Positions 8,071-17,782 are shown, numbered from the stretch's first letter. The stretch: DNA of 61,578 nt from Massilia phosphatilytica (GCF_002968015.1 NZ_PUIP01000028.1:1-61578), one strand, 5' to 3'. The notes: a model not told the origin generated them from the sequence alone. Numbers and translations: made by a program.

Positions 8071-10489
8071 GGGAGTCCAGTGCGATGACGACGGTTGCGC
8101 TCTTGCGGCCGCGCGTGTCGAAGGTGGCGACCTTGAACACGGCGGCGCCCTGCCCCACCTCCACCGGCCCCGTGTAGCGCGGGCTGGCGGCGGCGGGCTC
8201 GCTGCCGTCCAGAGTGTAATGCAGCGCGAGGCCCGGCAGGGCGACGTTCGCGTGGACGGTCCGGCCGATCAGGACGGCCCCCGGCGGCGGCAGGCGGTAA
8301 CCATAGGCCAGCGGTGCGCGGTCGAGCCGTGCCAATTCTCTCTGGCCGAGGCGGTTGGCGAATTCGTTCCACGCGTCGTCCATCGCACGCGAACGGTCCC
8401 CGGCATCCGCGATCGCGCACCAGCCGGGATCGGGCGCCCACGCCCGCTCCGCCAGCGCCACGAGGCGCGGCGCGGCCAGGTACTCGATGCGGTCGCGCGT
8501 GCGGGCGTTTTCCCCCCACAGCTGCCCCTGCAGGCCGACGATGCGGCGCCGGCCCTCGATTGTCAGGCGCGTCATCGCGGCCAGGCGCTCCGCCGGCACG
8601 CATTGGCCCATCGGATCGGTGGCCGCGCTGACGATCATGTCCAGCGGGCAGAAGCCGAACGCATGGCGCGTCTCCACGAAACCGGCCCAGTAATAGCCCG
8701 GCTCCTGCGGGTCCTTCGCATACGCGAGGTCGAAGTACAGGTTGGCCGCATTCGCCAGCACGACGTCGTAACCGGCATTGGCGAGGCGATACGCGACGTC
8801 TTCCTTGCCCGAGCCCCACGCGTTGTTCCATGCATAGACGAGGAAGCCCGGGCCGCCATCCTCGTACACGAGCGCCGTCTCTTCCCACCCCGCGAACGCG
8901 AGGCCGTGGCGTGCCAGGATCGCGCGGCAGCGGTCGACGAAATCCGCCTGCAGCTGCCCGACATGCGTCCAGCCCCGCTCGCGCATCAGCGCCTGGCACC
9001 GCGGCGAGCCTTCCCACGCGCCCGGCGGCACCTCGTCGCCGCCCGTGTGGATCGTCGTGAGCGGCACGCCGGCCTCGCGGTACAGCGCGGCCACGTGGGC
9101 GACGACGGTGTCGATGAAGCGGTCGACGGACGGCAGTGCGATGCAGATCACGTTGTCGCGCCACAGCTGCACGGATTCGTAGACGGAGGCGTCGTACGGA
9201 TCGCTCAGCAGGTAGCGCTCCGCGCCTTCGATGTCGCCCTGCGCGCGCAGGCGGTCGTGACGCGCGCGCATCGCCAGCACGGCTGCGCGCGCGTGGCCCG
9301 GCATGTTGAATTCCGGGATGACCTCGATGTGGCGCGCATGCGCGTAACGCAGGATGTCGATGAAGTCGTCCGCGTCGTAGCAGCCGGTGCCGGACGATGT
9401 GTCCACGTCCGCGCCGGAACCGAACGATGGCGGGAGCGTGTGGTCGCAAGGCGCGCCGCGTTTGCCGCCGATGTCGGTCAGCTCAGGCAGCGCATCGATC
9501 CGCAAGCGCCAGCCTTCGTCGTCCGTCAGGTGCAGGTGCAGGCGATTCAGTTTGTAGCGTGCCATGCAGTCGAGCAGGCGCTTGACCGTGGCGACCGAGG
9601 CGAAGTGGCGCGCCACGTCGAGCATCATGCCGCGGTAGCCGAAGCGCGGCGCGTCGAGCACGCGGCCGCACGGCAGCACGCCGTCCGCATCCAGCAGCTG
9701 GGCCAGCGTCTGGATACCGTTGAACACGCCGTGCGCGCCGGCGCCGCGCACGAGGATGGTGTCGGGCCCGATGTCGAGCCGGTACGCCTCCGGCCCTTCG
9801 GCCGCCACGGTGCCGATCTCCAGCAGGATGCGCGCGCCTTCACCGCCCGGCAGATCGGCCAGCAGTGCGCGCAGCAGCGCCGCTTCGCCGGCCAGCGCGG
9901 CGCCGGCCATGATCTCGCTGGCGGCCGACAGCCGGCTGCGTCCCGCCGTGAAGCTGGCCGCGACGGGCGTCGGCGTGATGCGGCCGATGTCCGCGTCCGG
10001 CAACAGGCGCAGGCCGGCGTTCTCGTGCCAGCGCCAGGCCGCGTCGGCCGGCGGCAGCACGTCGCGCGCATGGCGCTGCAGCTGTTCCGGCCGCGTGAAC
10101 GGCACGACGTCCGGATCGCCCAGGTCGACCGTACGCCCGCCTGCGTCGACGAGGTAGAAGCCGAGCGGCGCGTCCGTCTGGCTGATGGCCCAGAATTGCG
10201 CCTCGTAGCGCACCTCCAGCGTCTCGCCCGGCTGCCATGCTGCACCGCCCGGGCGGCGCAGCGTGAACAGGTCGCCGTTGACGTGCTCCAGGTCGAAGCC
10301 CGCGCTCACGCTGCCTGCCAGCACGCGCCGGCAGGCGTTGAAGTACACGGTCCACCCCGGCGGGATCGGCGCATCCGACACGTTGGTCAGTGTCAGGCGC
10401 GCCGCGAACACGTCGTCCGCGACGAGGTTGGACAAACACGCCCATGCCGCGGCCACGGGCACGCCGTCCCGATTCTCCCGTTGCGACAC
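8063..10489 (-). CDS. GH20 beta-N-acetylhexosaminidase
   Basis: About 808 residues with the full chitobiase layout: N-terminal carbohydrate-binding CHB_HEX domain (~25-150), GH20b domain (~165-290), TIM-barrel GH20 domain (~295-680) with YRGMMLDVARHF, LHLTDDEGWRL and the catalytic Asp-Glu pair in HTGGDEVP, and a C-terminal CHB_HEX_C domain (LHYTLDGSEP). It removes terminal GlcNAc from chitobiose-type substrates by substrate-assisted catalysis. The frame continues upstream into the receptor gene, but GTG at 10489, directly after that gene's stop, or the in-frame GTGs within the next 15 codons are the realistic starts; no strong ribosome site decides it. I see no clear signal peptide with these starts, so location (cytoplasm or periplasm) is open. 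It lies between receptor and permease genes. Confidence 0.9.
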   Translation of the reverse strand: MSQRENRDGVPVAAAWACLSNLVADDVFAARLTLTNVSDAPIPPGWTVYFNACRRVLAGSVSAGFDLEHVNGDLFTLRRPGGAAWQPGETLEVRYEAQFWAISQTDAPLGFYLVDAGGRTVDLGDPDVVPFTRPEQLQRHARDVLPPADAAWRWHENAGLRLLPDADIGRITPTPVAASFTAGRSRLSAASEIMAGAALAGEAALLRALLADLPGGEGARILLEIGTVAAEGPEAYRLDIGPDTILVRGAGAHGVFNGIQTLAQLLDADGVLPCGRVLDAPRFGYRGMMLDVARHFASVATVKRLLDCMARYKLNRLHLHLTDDEGWRLRIDALPELTDIGGKRGAPCDHTLPPSFGSGADVDTSSGTGCYDADDFIDILRYAHARHIEVIPEFNMPGHARAAVLAMRARHDRLRAQGDIEGAERYLLSDPYDASVYESVQLWRDNVICIALPSVDRFIDTVVAHVAALYREAGVPLTTIHTGGDEVPPGAWEGSPRCQALMRERGWTHVGQLQADFVDRCRAILARHGLAFAGWEETALVYEDGGPGFLVYAWNNAWGSGKEDVAYRLANAGYDVVLANAANLYFDLAYAKDPQEPGYYWAGFVETRHAFGFCPLDMIVSAATDPMGQCVPAERLAAMTRLTIEGRRRIVGLQGQLWGENARTRDRIEYLAAPRLVALAERAWAPDPGWCAIADAGDRSRAMDDAWNEFANRLGQRELARLDRAPLAYGYRLPPPGAVLIGRTVHANVALPGLALHYTLDGSEPAAASPRYTGPVEVGQGAAVFKVATFDTRGRKSATVVIALDSHG

Positions 10490-10491
10490 GA

Positions 10492-13125
10492 TCAGAGCTT
10501 GCCGCGCAGGCCGAGGTAGAAGGTGCGGCCGTTCGAATAGAACGCGCGCGGCTGGTCCTTGTTCTCGGCGTACATCTTGATCGTCTCGTTGGTGAGGTTC
10601 AGTGCATCGAACGTGACCGTCAGGTGCTCGTTGATCTTGAAGTTCACCGAGGCTGCGAGCGACGGCATCGAATCCACGTGCTGGCTCGCGCCGCGGTCGA
10701 CGCCGGCCTTGTACGACGAACGGTAGCTGTACGCGAGGCGTGCGCTGAACCTGTCGTTCTCGTAATAGCCCGTCACGTTGTACGTGTTCTTCGACGCGTT
10801 GAGCATTTCGCCGCCGCCATCCAGTTCGCCGTCCGCCCACGTGTAGTTGGTGAGCATGCCGAAGTTGTTCCACAACGGCTGCTGCCAGGAGAGCTCGATG
10901 CCCTTGTTGGTGGCGGTCGTGTTGTACGGCGACGTGATCTGGTAGTCGGTGAACGCGCCGCGCTTGTTGTTGTAATAGCTGCCCGTGCTCGTGCCCTGCG
11001 CGACGATGGAGCTGAAGTCCATGTAGAACAGGCCCGCCGACAGCATCGCCTTCGGCATGTAGTACCACTCGGCCGACAGGTCGTAGTTGACGGAGCGGAT
11101 CGGATCCAGCTTGACGTTGCCGCCGCTGCCCGACAGCGCGTCGTCGTTCAGCGACACGGAGCCGCCCAGCGCGCTGTAGTCGGGCCGCGCCATCGTCTTG
11201 GCGATGCCGGCACGGACGACGAGATCCTGGCGCACGTCGAATTTCACGTTCGCGCTCGGCAGGTAGTCGCGGTATTTGCGTTCGTACGTCGTCGGCGTGT
11301 ACGGGCCGAAGGCGGAACCCGTGATCGGGCTCGTACCGCCCGGCAGGTTCACGACGGTCGTCTGGCGCGTCTCGACGGCGCGCAGGCCGACGTTGCCGCT
11401 CCAGCCGTCGCCGCCCAGTTCCGCCATGCCGTACACGGCGGCGGTCTTCTCGGCCACCTGGAATTCGTCGAGCCAGTTGTGGCGCAAGGTGAAGTCCAGC
11501 AGGCGGTTGCCCGGCACCGCGCCCCAGGCGCCGAGGGCCGGTCCGCTGTACTTGAAGTAGTTGTTGAAGACGCTGCCGCCGAGGTCCGAGCCGAAGTCGG
11601 ACGGGTACAGCTCGCCGTTCCACACCGGCCCCGGATTCGAGAAGCCGTTCGGGCCCGGACGCGTTTCCAGCGGGTGCTCGGCGGTGCGCTTGTGGTCCGT
11701 CCAGCGCGCACCGAAGCGTACGCCCTGCAGCCACGGGTTGTCGTGCACGCGCCATTCGCCGTCGACCTGTGCATACTTTTCCTTGTCCACGGATTGGGCC
11801 TCGCCGCCGCCCGCCCACGCCGTCGATCCGGGTTTCGTCGTGTTCCCACCCGGGTAGCTGACGGTGGCAGGCGACATGCCGTTCAGCGCATACACCATGC
11901 CGCCATCGACGTTGTTCTGGTAGTAGACGTCGGCGTGGTCATAGCCGATGCCGTGCGTGCGTCCGAGCTTGCCCGTGAAGCTCAGGTCGTCCGTCGCGCG
12001 CCAGCGGCCGTTCAGGTCGATGTACCACGATTCGCCGCCCGCATCCGGACGGTAGATGTTGTCGACCTCGCCCGAGTTGCTGGAGAACGTCGCGCCGACG
12101 AGCGTGCCGTTGCGGACCACGGGATTCGTCGGGATCAGGTTCGCGCTGTTGATCGAGTTCGCGGGCGCGGCCAGCCAGTTCGTGTTCTGGTGCGGTGCCT
12201 TCAGTTTCGAATAGAAGCCGTTCAGGTCGACGCCGATGTCGCGCGTGGGCTTCGCCTCGATGTCGAACGCGCCGCCTTCGCGCTTCTTCTTTTGTTCGAA
12301 CAGCGCGGCGCCGATGAAGGTCGGGACCTTCACGCCGGCCAGCGAAGGATTCGCGACAGCGGCGGCGCTCGTCGCGCTGATCGGGGTGTAGCCGAGGATC
12401 TCCTGGCCGTCGCGGCGCACGCTCTGCTTTTCCGAGAAGCCCTGCAGCAGCACGCCGAACGTATTGGTCGCGTTCTTCCAGCTGACGAGGGCCGACACCT
12501 GCGGTTCCGTCTTGCCCGCGAGGTCGTTGTAGTTGGCCTGCACGGACGCTTCCACGGTCAGGGGCTGGCGGAAGTCGAGCGGACGGCGCGTGATCACGTT
12601 GATGGCGCCCGACACGCCGCCTTCGACGAGATCGGCGGTGGCGCTCTTCTGCACGACGATGGAACCGACGAGCTCCGACGGCAGCAGCGAGAAACTGGAC
12701 GAGCGGCCGACATTGCCGCCGTACTGGTTCAGCACGAACCAGTCGCCGGTGCTGATCGCGTGACCGTTGAACAGCGTCTGCTGCAGGCTGGGGCTCGTGC
12801 CGCGCAGGCTGACGCGGTCGTTCTCGCCGAAGCCGCCCTCGCCGCCCGCGGATGATTGCGTGTTCACGCCGGGCAGGCGCTGGATCGCGTCGGCCACGTT
12901 CTTGTCGGGCATCTTGCCGATGTCCTCGGCCGTCACCACCTCGACGACGGCATCCGCGTTGCGCTTCTGGCGCAGCGATTGTTCCAGTGCCGCGCGCACG
13001 CCCGTCACGATCACGGTCGCCGCTTCCGACGTCCCTTCCTGCGCGCGCGCCTGTGCCGCGATGCCCATCACCAGTAGCGTCACCGCGCCCGCAATTGCGG
13101 TGGTCCGTCCGATCTGCTGTTTCAT
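10492..13125 (-). CDS. TonB-dependent receptor, probably for chitin-derived sugars
   Basis: The ATG at 13125 has GGGAG 6 nt upstream and gives 877 residues: Sec signal peptide (~1-29, ending ARAQ), a plug with the block VVTAEDIGKMPDKNVADAIQ, and a long beta-barrel ending FYLGLRGKL. It belongs to the large receptor type common in Xanthomonas and Caulobacter that imports plant- or chitin-derived carbohydrates rather than siderophores. The hexosaminidase follows after 2 nt. The receptor would bring oligosaccharides into the periplasm with TonB/ExbBD energy. A 14-bp palindrome at 13179-13192 is a candidate control site. Substrate is inferred from the operon. Confidence 0.9.
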   Translation of the reverse strand: MKQQIGRTTAIAGAVTLLVMGIAAQARAQEGTSEAATVIVTGVRAALEQSLRQKRNADAVVEVVTAEDIGKMPDKNVADAIQRLPGVNTQSSAGGEGGFGENDRVSLRGTSPSLQQTLFNGHAISTGDWFVLNQYGGNVGRSSSFSLLPSELVGSIVVQKSATADLVEGGVSGAINVITRRPLDFRQPLTVEASVQANYNDLAGKTEPQVSALVSWKNATNTFGVLLQGFSEKQSVRRDGQEILGYTPISATSAAAVANPSLAGVKVPTFIGAALFEQKKKREGGAFDIEAKPTRDIGVDLNGFYSKLKAPHQNTNWLAAPANSINSANLIPTNPVVRNGTLVGATFSSNSGEVDNIYRPDAGGESWYIDLNGRWRATDDLSFTGKLGRTHGIGYDHADVYYQNNVDGGMVYALNGMSPATVSYPGGNTTKPGSTAWAGGGEAQSVDKEKYAQVDGEWRVHDNPWLQGVRFGARWTDHKRTAEHPLETRPGPNGFSNPGPVWNGELYPSDFGSDLGGSVFNNYFKYSGPALGAWGAVPGNRLLDFTLRHNWLDEFQVAEKTAAVYGMAELGGDGWSGNVGLRAVETRQTTVVNLPGGTSPITGSAFGPYTPTTYERKYRDYLPSANVKFDVRQDLVVRAGIAKTMARPDYSALGGSVSLNDDALSGSGGNVKLDPIRSVNYDLSAEWYYMPKAMLSAGLFYMDFSSIVAQGTSTGSYYNNKRGAFTDYQITSPYNTTATNKGIELSWQQPLWNNFGMLTNYTWADGELDGGGEMLNASKNTYNVTGYYENDRFSARLAYSYRSSYKAGVDRGASQHVDSMPSLAASVNFKINEHLTVTFDALNLTNETIKMYAENKDQPRAFYSNGRTFYLGLRGKL

Positions 13126-13178
13126 GTGCTCTCCCAAAACTGTGGTAATCAAGGAACCTTGCCAGTTTCGAATTCGTG

Positions 13179-13192
13179 GACGCTGCAGCGTC
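13179..13192. promoter_or_regulatory. 14-bp palindrome upstream of TonB receptor operon
   Basis: GACGCTGCAGCGTC is a perfect 14-bp palindrome, 54-67 nt upstream of the receptor ATG. Sugar-uptake operons of this type are usually controlled by LacI- or GntR-type repressors binding such dyads, but no regulator gene lies next to it. Operator role is inference. Confidence 0.4.
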
Positions 13193-13305
13193 TCTCGTCT
13201 TCGTATGGGGCGCATTGTCTCGTTGAAATTCCGACCATGTTTGTCAAATCTTGCTATCGCGAACCCGCGCGTCATATTTTTGACACGCGGGCCTGCTACG
13301 CAAAA

Positions 13306-13506
13306 TCAGCGGCGGAAAATCCACAGGACGATCGAGACGACGATGGAAATGATGAGACAGGTGACGATGGGGAAGTTGAAGGAAAAGCCTGCGCGCGCGA
13401 TGTGGATGTCGCCGGGAAGGCGGCCGAACGGGAACCGGCGCAGCCAGGGCCAGAGGAGGCCGGCAGCGAGCAGCACGAGGCCGAGAACGATGAGGAGTCT
13501 TTGCAT
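13306..13506 (-). CDS. DUF2905 small membrane protein
   Basis: The 66-residue protein has two hydrophobic helices (LLIVLGLVLLAAGLLWPWL at residues ~4-22 and FPIVTCLIISIVVSIVLWI at ~45-63) separated by the conserved loop FGRLPGDIHI, the signature of DUF2905. The role of the family is unknown. It stands alone between the divergent receptor operon and the host-attachment-family gene. Confidence 0.85.
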   Translation of the reverse strand: MQRLLIVLGLVLLAAGLLWPWLRRFPFGRLPGDIHIARAGFSFNFPIVTCLIISIVVSIVLWIFRR

Positions 13507-13630
13507 GGCGCCAGTCTAGCGCCTTTCGTACCGCCTGAAAAATCTGGATGGGATAGACTTCCCCTCAGCCTGTATGGCCCCGGTGGGGCCTACATCTTCG
13601 AATTTACTTTGGACAAAAAAGGGGGAAAGC

Positions 13631-14098
13631 ATGCCTACCACCTGGATCGTATCCGCCGACGCGGGCCGCGCCCGCATCTTCGCCGAATCGGACCCGAAGC
13701 AACCGTACATCGAAGTCGAGGACATGGTCAGCGCCAACGCGCGCCTGCGCGACATCGACATCAACACCGACCGGCTCGGCCCGACCTCGGCCGGCCAGAG
13801 CATCCACAACACGGGCGGCGCCACGCCCAACAAGCAATACCAGCCCGCGCAGACCCCGGAACAGCACGACGCCGAGTTCTTTGCCAAGGACATCTGCAAC
13901 TTCCTGCTGAAGGGCTGGCAGGAACAGCGCTTCCAGAAGCTGGAACTGGTGGCCGAGCCGAAGTTCCTGGGCGTGCTGCGCGCCCAGCTGGACAACCAGC
14001 TCAAGCCGCTCGTCGACCTGGAACTGAACAAGGACTACAGCCACTTCAACGCGCACCAGCTGCGCGAGCAGCTGCAGGCGCAGAAGTCCAAGTTCTGA
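13631..14098 (+). CDS. Host attachment family protein
   Basis: From the ATG at 13631, which follows a purine-rich ribosome site (GGGGGAAAG), the 155-residue protein begins TTWIVSADAGRARIF and contains HDAEFFAKDICNFLLKG and LVAEPKFLGVLRAQL, the pattern of the Host_attach family (first described in relation to Agrobacterium attachment). The fold is related to eRF1 domain-like/ release-factor-type domains; its molecular role is not established, and in non-pathogens it is better read as a conserved cytosolic stress-related protein. It ends 1 nt before the end of the convergent chemoreceptor gene. Confidence 0.85.
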   Translation: MPTTWIVSADAGRARIFAESDPKQPYIEVEDMVSANARLRDIDINTDRLGPTSAGQSIHNTGGATPNKQYQPAQTPEQHDAEFFAKDICNFLLKGWQEQRFQKLELVAEPKFLGVLRAQLDNQLKPLVDLELNKDYSHFNAHQLREQLQAQKSKF

Positions 14099-14099
14099 T

Positions 14100-15707
14100 T
14101 CAGGCGCGTGCCAGTGCCGGTCGCGGCTGAGCGGCCGCCACTGGCCGCGTCGCCTGCCCCGACTGCGGACCCACACGGAACACGCCGACCGACGCGGCCA
14201 GGCGCTGTGCCTGTTCGTGCATCGTGCCGGCCGCCGCGGCGGCTTCCTCGACCAGGGCCGCGTTCTGCTGCGTCACCTGGTCCATCTGCGCCACCGCGAC
14301 GTTGATCTGGCCGATGCCGGCCGTCTGCTCGGCGCTGGCCGACGTGATCTCGCCCATGATGTCCGTCACGCGCCGCACGCTGTCGACGATCTCGCGCATC
14401 GTCGCGCCGGCCTGGCCCACGAGGCGCCCGCCCGTCTCCACGCGTTCGACGGAACTCTCGATGAGTCCCTTGATCTCCTTCGCCGCCCCGGCCGAGCGCT
14501 GGGCGAGGTTGCGCACCTCGGACGCCACGACGGCGAACCCGCGGCCCTGCTCGCCCGCGCGCGCCGCTTCCACGGCCGCGTTGAGAGCAAGGATATTGGT
14601 CTGGAACGCGATCCCGTCGATGACGCCGATGATCTCGGCGATACGGCGCGATGCGTCGCTGATGTCGCCCATCGTGCCGACCACGTCGTCGATCACGGCG
14701 CCGCCGCGCTCCGCCACGCCCTTCGCCGCTTCCGCCAGCGCATTGGCCTGGCGCGCGTTGTCCGCGTTGTGCTTCACGGCCGACGTCAGTTCTTCCATCG
14801 ACGCGGCCGTCTCTTCCAGCGACGACGCCTGCTGCTCGGTGCGCGCCGACAGGTCCTGGTTGCCGGCCGCGATCTGGCGCGAGGCCGTCGCGATCGTATC
14901 GGTACCGCTGCGGACCTCGCCGACGATATCCGCCAGCGACGTGTTCATGGTGCGCAGTGCGCCGAGCAGCTCGCCGATCTCGTCGTTACGCTCGATGTGC
15001 ACCGTCTGCGTGAGATCGCCGGCCGCCACGCAGCGGGCCACGCGCAGCGCTTCGGCCAGCGACGTGCCGATACCGCGGATGAGCAGCGCGGCGACGCCGG
15101 CGCCTGCGAGCGTGCCGATGACGATCAGGGCAATCGAGAGATTGCGCGTGCGTTCGTAGCGTGCAAGCGCGGCGTCGTAATGCGCTTTCGCCACGTCCAG
15201 CTGCAATTGCACGAGCGCCTGCATGTTCTTTTGCGCCGGCAGATAGCGTGACGCCAGCGGTCCCTTGACGAGCTTCCTGACCTCGTCCGCATCGTTGGCA
15301 CGCAGCGCGGCCATGGTCGGCTTGAGGCCTTCCCGGACGAACGTCAGGCGGCTCTCGATGAACGTCTGGGCCAGCACTGTTTCTTCCGGCGTCAGGTAGG
15401 TTGCCTTGTACCGGTCCCACTGCGTACTGATTTCCTGGATGCGTGCTTCGACTTGCGCGATCACGGGACCGTTGTCGGGCTCGGCCGCCAGCGCTGCGCT
15501 CGACAGGGCATTCTGGTTCTGCTGCATGAGCGACAGGATGTGGCTGAGCTGACTGAGCGGCACCAGGCGGTCGTTGTAGACGGTGCCCAGCGCGGCATTC
15601 GTGGTGCCCTGGTTGACGAGGCCGACGACGCCCACGACGATGGAGACCGCACTCAACAGTACGGTCAGGAAGATGAGACGGATCTTGATGCTGAGATGTT
15701 TGAACAT
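14100..15707 (-). CDS. Methyl-accepting chemotaxis protein with 4HB-type sensor
   Basis: The 535-residue protein has a first membrane helix (IRLIFLTVLLSAVSIVVGVV), a ~160-residue periplasmic four-helix-bundle sensor, a second helix near residue 190-210 followed by a HAMP domain, and a signalling domain with the conserved hairpin tip (IIGVIDGIAFQTNILALNAA). It senses an external ligand and signals to CheA through CheW. The C-terminus (PRPALARA) lacks the xWExF tether used for CheR/CheB binding, unlike the next receptor. No ribosome site supports the ATG at 15707 clearly. It is in the same direction as the next chemoreceptor gene but separated from it by a strong hairpin. Confidence 0.92.
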   Translation of the reverse strand: MFKHLSIKIRLIFLTVLLSAVSIVVGVVGLVNQGTTNAALGTVYNDRLVPLSQLSHILSLMQQNQNALSSAALAAEPDNGPVIAQVEARIQEISTQWDRYKATYLTPEETVLAQTFIESRLTFVREGLKPTMAALRANDADEVRKLVKGPLASRYLPAQKNMQALVQLQLDVAKAHYDAALARYERTRNLSIALIVIGTLAGAGVAALLIRGIGTSLAEALRVARCVAAGDLTQTVHIERNDEIGELLGALRTMNTSLADIVGEVRSGTDTIATASRQIAAGNQDLSARTEQQASSLEETAASMEELTSAVKHNADNARQANALAEAAKGVAERGGAVIDDVVGTMGDISDASRRIAEIIGVIDGIAFQTNILALNAAVEAARAGEQGRGFAVVASEVRNLAQRSAGAAKEIKGLIESSVERVETGGRLVGQAGATMREIVDSVRRVTDIMGEITSASAEQTAGIGQINVAVAQMDQVTQQNAALVEEAAAAAGTMHEQAQRLAASVGVFRVGPQSGQATRPVAAAQPRPALARA

Positions 15708-15915
15708 GGCAATAGCAGGCAAAGCGACTGTTTGTAGGTATGGTGGCGCTACCAAACTGTAGAGTAGTTTGCAGGCCACCGATACCAATTTGTTGCCATC
15801 AGTCCACAAAGTCACGCAATTTCCGGCCATCTGCACCGAACTGGACCCATCATCACCATTTCGGTGCAGCCATACGCACCATGATGGCACAACATACACA
15901 CCCGTAAACGGCGAC

Positions 15916-15947
15916 GCCCGCCGCTGCCGGAAGGCAGAGCGGCGGGC
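15916..15947 (-). terminator. Strong hairpin between two chemoreceptor genes
   Basis: GCCCGCCGCT pairs with AGCGGCGGGC, and inside the loop GCC-GGAA-GGC adds a 3-bp stem with a four-base GGAA loop. It starts 20 nt after the stop codon of the receptor gene at 15967-17616 (minus). There is no U-tract, so it may act as a weak terminator or as an mRNA 3' end stabiliser. Confidence 0.45.
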
Positions 15948-15966
15948 GCGAGGTCAGCGTTGCCGC

Positions 15967-17616
15967 TTAAAACAATTCCCAGCCTGTGCCGCCAGCGGCT
16001 GCCGGACGACGAGTCGCGAGTGCGGGCTGCGGCCGGGCCGGCGCGCGCACTGCGGGCGCGCCAGCCGCGTGGTCCAGCTTGAACACGCTGACCGCCTCGG
16101 CCAGGTGGCGCGCCTGCTCCTGCATGGATTCGGTAGCTGCCGCCGCTTCTTCGACGAGCGCCGCGTTCTGCTGCGTCACCATGTCCATCTGCTGGATCGC
16201 GGCGCCGACCTGTTCGATGCCGGCGCTCTGCTCGCCCGACGCGGCCGAGATCTCGGCCATGATGTCGGACACGCGGCGCACGCTGGCGACGACTTCCTGG
16301 ATCGTCGTGCCGGCCTCGCCGACGAGGCGCGAACCGGTGGCGACTTTCTCGACGGAGTCGCCGATGAGTTCCTTGATCTCCCTGGCCGCCCCGGCCGAGC
16401 GCTGGGCCAGGGTGCGCACCTCGTTCGCCACGACGGCGAAGCCGCGTCCCTGCTCGCCCGCGCGCGCCGCTTCCACGGCCGCGTTGAGGGCGAGGATGTT
16501 CGTCTGGAATGCGATGCCGTCGATGACGCCGATGATGTCGACGATCTTCTTCGACGACGCGTCGATCGCGCCCATCGTCTCGACCACTTGCGCGACGACC
16601 TCGCCGCCGCGCACGGCCACGGTCGACGCCGACGCCGCCATCTGGTTGCCCTGCCGGGCATTCTCCGCGTTCTGGCGCACGGTGCTCGTCAATTCTTCCA
16701 TCGACGACGCGCTCTCTTCCAGCGCGCCGGCCTGCTGCTCGGTGCGCGTCGACAAGTCATGGTTGCCGGTGGCCACCTCGACGGCAGCGGTGGCGATGGT
16801 ATCGGCACCGCTGCGCACGCGCGTCACCAGCGCGTTCAGGTTCGCGTTCATCGTCTGCAGCGCGATCATCAATTCGCCCGTCTCGTCGCGGCTGGCGACG
16901 TCGATCCGCGTCGTCAGATCACCCTGCGCGACGGCGTTCGCCACCGCCACTGCCCGGCGCAGCGGGCCGGTGATGCTGCGCGTGAGCCACCACGCCAGGG
17001 CGGCGCCCAGCAGCACGGCCACGACGCCGACGCCGACCAGCAGCACGCGCCCGCTCGCCGCGACGCCCTCGACGTTCGTCTTGGCCGCGTCGAAGCGCTT
17101 TTTCTCGTGCTCGGCCAGGTCGGCCGCCGCCATCTCGTACGCCGTCAACGCCGGATTCATGTCGGTATCGGCCGCGCTCTCGATGGCGGCCGCGTCGACG
17201 GTCCCGCCATCCTTGAGCGCGAACAGCTTCTTGCGCGCCGCCGTGTAGGCCTTGCGCCGCTCGTTGAGGGCCGCCAGCAACCGTTTCCCGTCGCTGCTGG
17301 CGACGACACGCTGCAATTCCTCGTCGATGCGGTTGATGTCTTCGCTGTTCGCCTTCATCTTGACGTTGATCCGCTCGCGGTCCTGCGCGTCCACCGCGCG
17401 CAGGCGCGCTTCGGTCAGGGCGCGGTTGATGCGGGTATCGGCCAGCCAGCGGTCGGCCAAGCGGGTCTTGCGGATCGACGCGTCCATGTCCGCGGTCGCG
17501 CCGACCACGTGTTGCAGGCGCAGCGCACCGACTACGGTCAGCATGGCCGACAGCGCGAGCACGGCGGCGAACGCGAGGCCCAGTCGGGCCCCGATCTTGA
17601 GATTCTGGATATTCAT
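15967..17616 (-). CDS. Methyl-accepting chemotaxis protein with C-terminal tether
   Basis: The ATG at 17616 has GAGGTG upstream and gives 549 residues: first membrane helix (LGLAFAAVLALSAMLTVVGAL), periplasmic four-helix-bundle sensor (~30-190), second helix (VLLVGVGVVAVLLGAALAWW), HAMP, and a long cytoplasmic signalling domain with the same tip as its neighbour. It ends in GTGWELF: the last residues match the xWExF-type pentapeptide that recruits CheR/CheB in high-abundance receptors such as Tsr (NWETF). The two receptors share the signalling half but differ in sensor domains, so they probably detect different ligands. No che genes lie in the window. Confidence 0.93.
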   Translation of the reverse strand: MNIQNLKIGARLGLAFAAVLALSAMLTVVGALRLQHVVGATADMDASIRKTRLADRWLADTRINRALTEARLRAVDAQDRERINVKMKANSEDINRIDEELQRVVASSDGKRLLAALNERRKAYTAARKKLFALKDGGTVDAAAIESAADTDMNPALTAYEMAAADLAEHEKKRFDAAKTNVEGVAASGRVLLVGVGVVAVLLGAALAWWLTRSITGPLRRAVAVANAVAQGDLTTRIDVASRDETGELMIALQTMNANLNALVTRVRSGADTIATAAVEVATGNHDLSTRTEQQAGALEESASSMEELTSTVRQNAENARQGNQMAASASTVAVRGGEVVAQVVETMGAIDASSKKIVDIIGVIDGIAFQTNILALNAAVEAARAGEQGRGFAVVANEVRTLAQRSAGAAREIKELIGDSVEKVATGSRLVGEAGTTIQEVVASVRRVSDIMAEISAASGEQSAGIEQVGAAIQQMDMVTQQNAALVEEAAAATESMQEQARHLAEAVSVFKLDHAAGAPAVRAPARPQPALATRRPAAAGGTGWELF

Positions 17617-17782
17617 GTGCACCTCGACGGAAAACGGTAAAGCAGCGGATGCGCGCGGCAGGTCGTGGCGGCGGGCCGGAGCGGTGAACTGGGCAAGGAT
17701 AGGGCCCCACGGGCGGCGCCTGCGTGGGCACGGCCGTGTCACGATTTAATGATACACGCCATGTTTATGCTTGGAACATCAA

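Noticed and set aside
8063..11818. 1251-residue minus-strand frame fused to GH20
   Set aside because: Its first ~440 residues run inside the TonB receptor gene in another frame and are Arg-rich; the GH20 protein starts near 10489.
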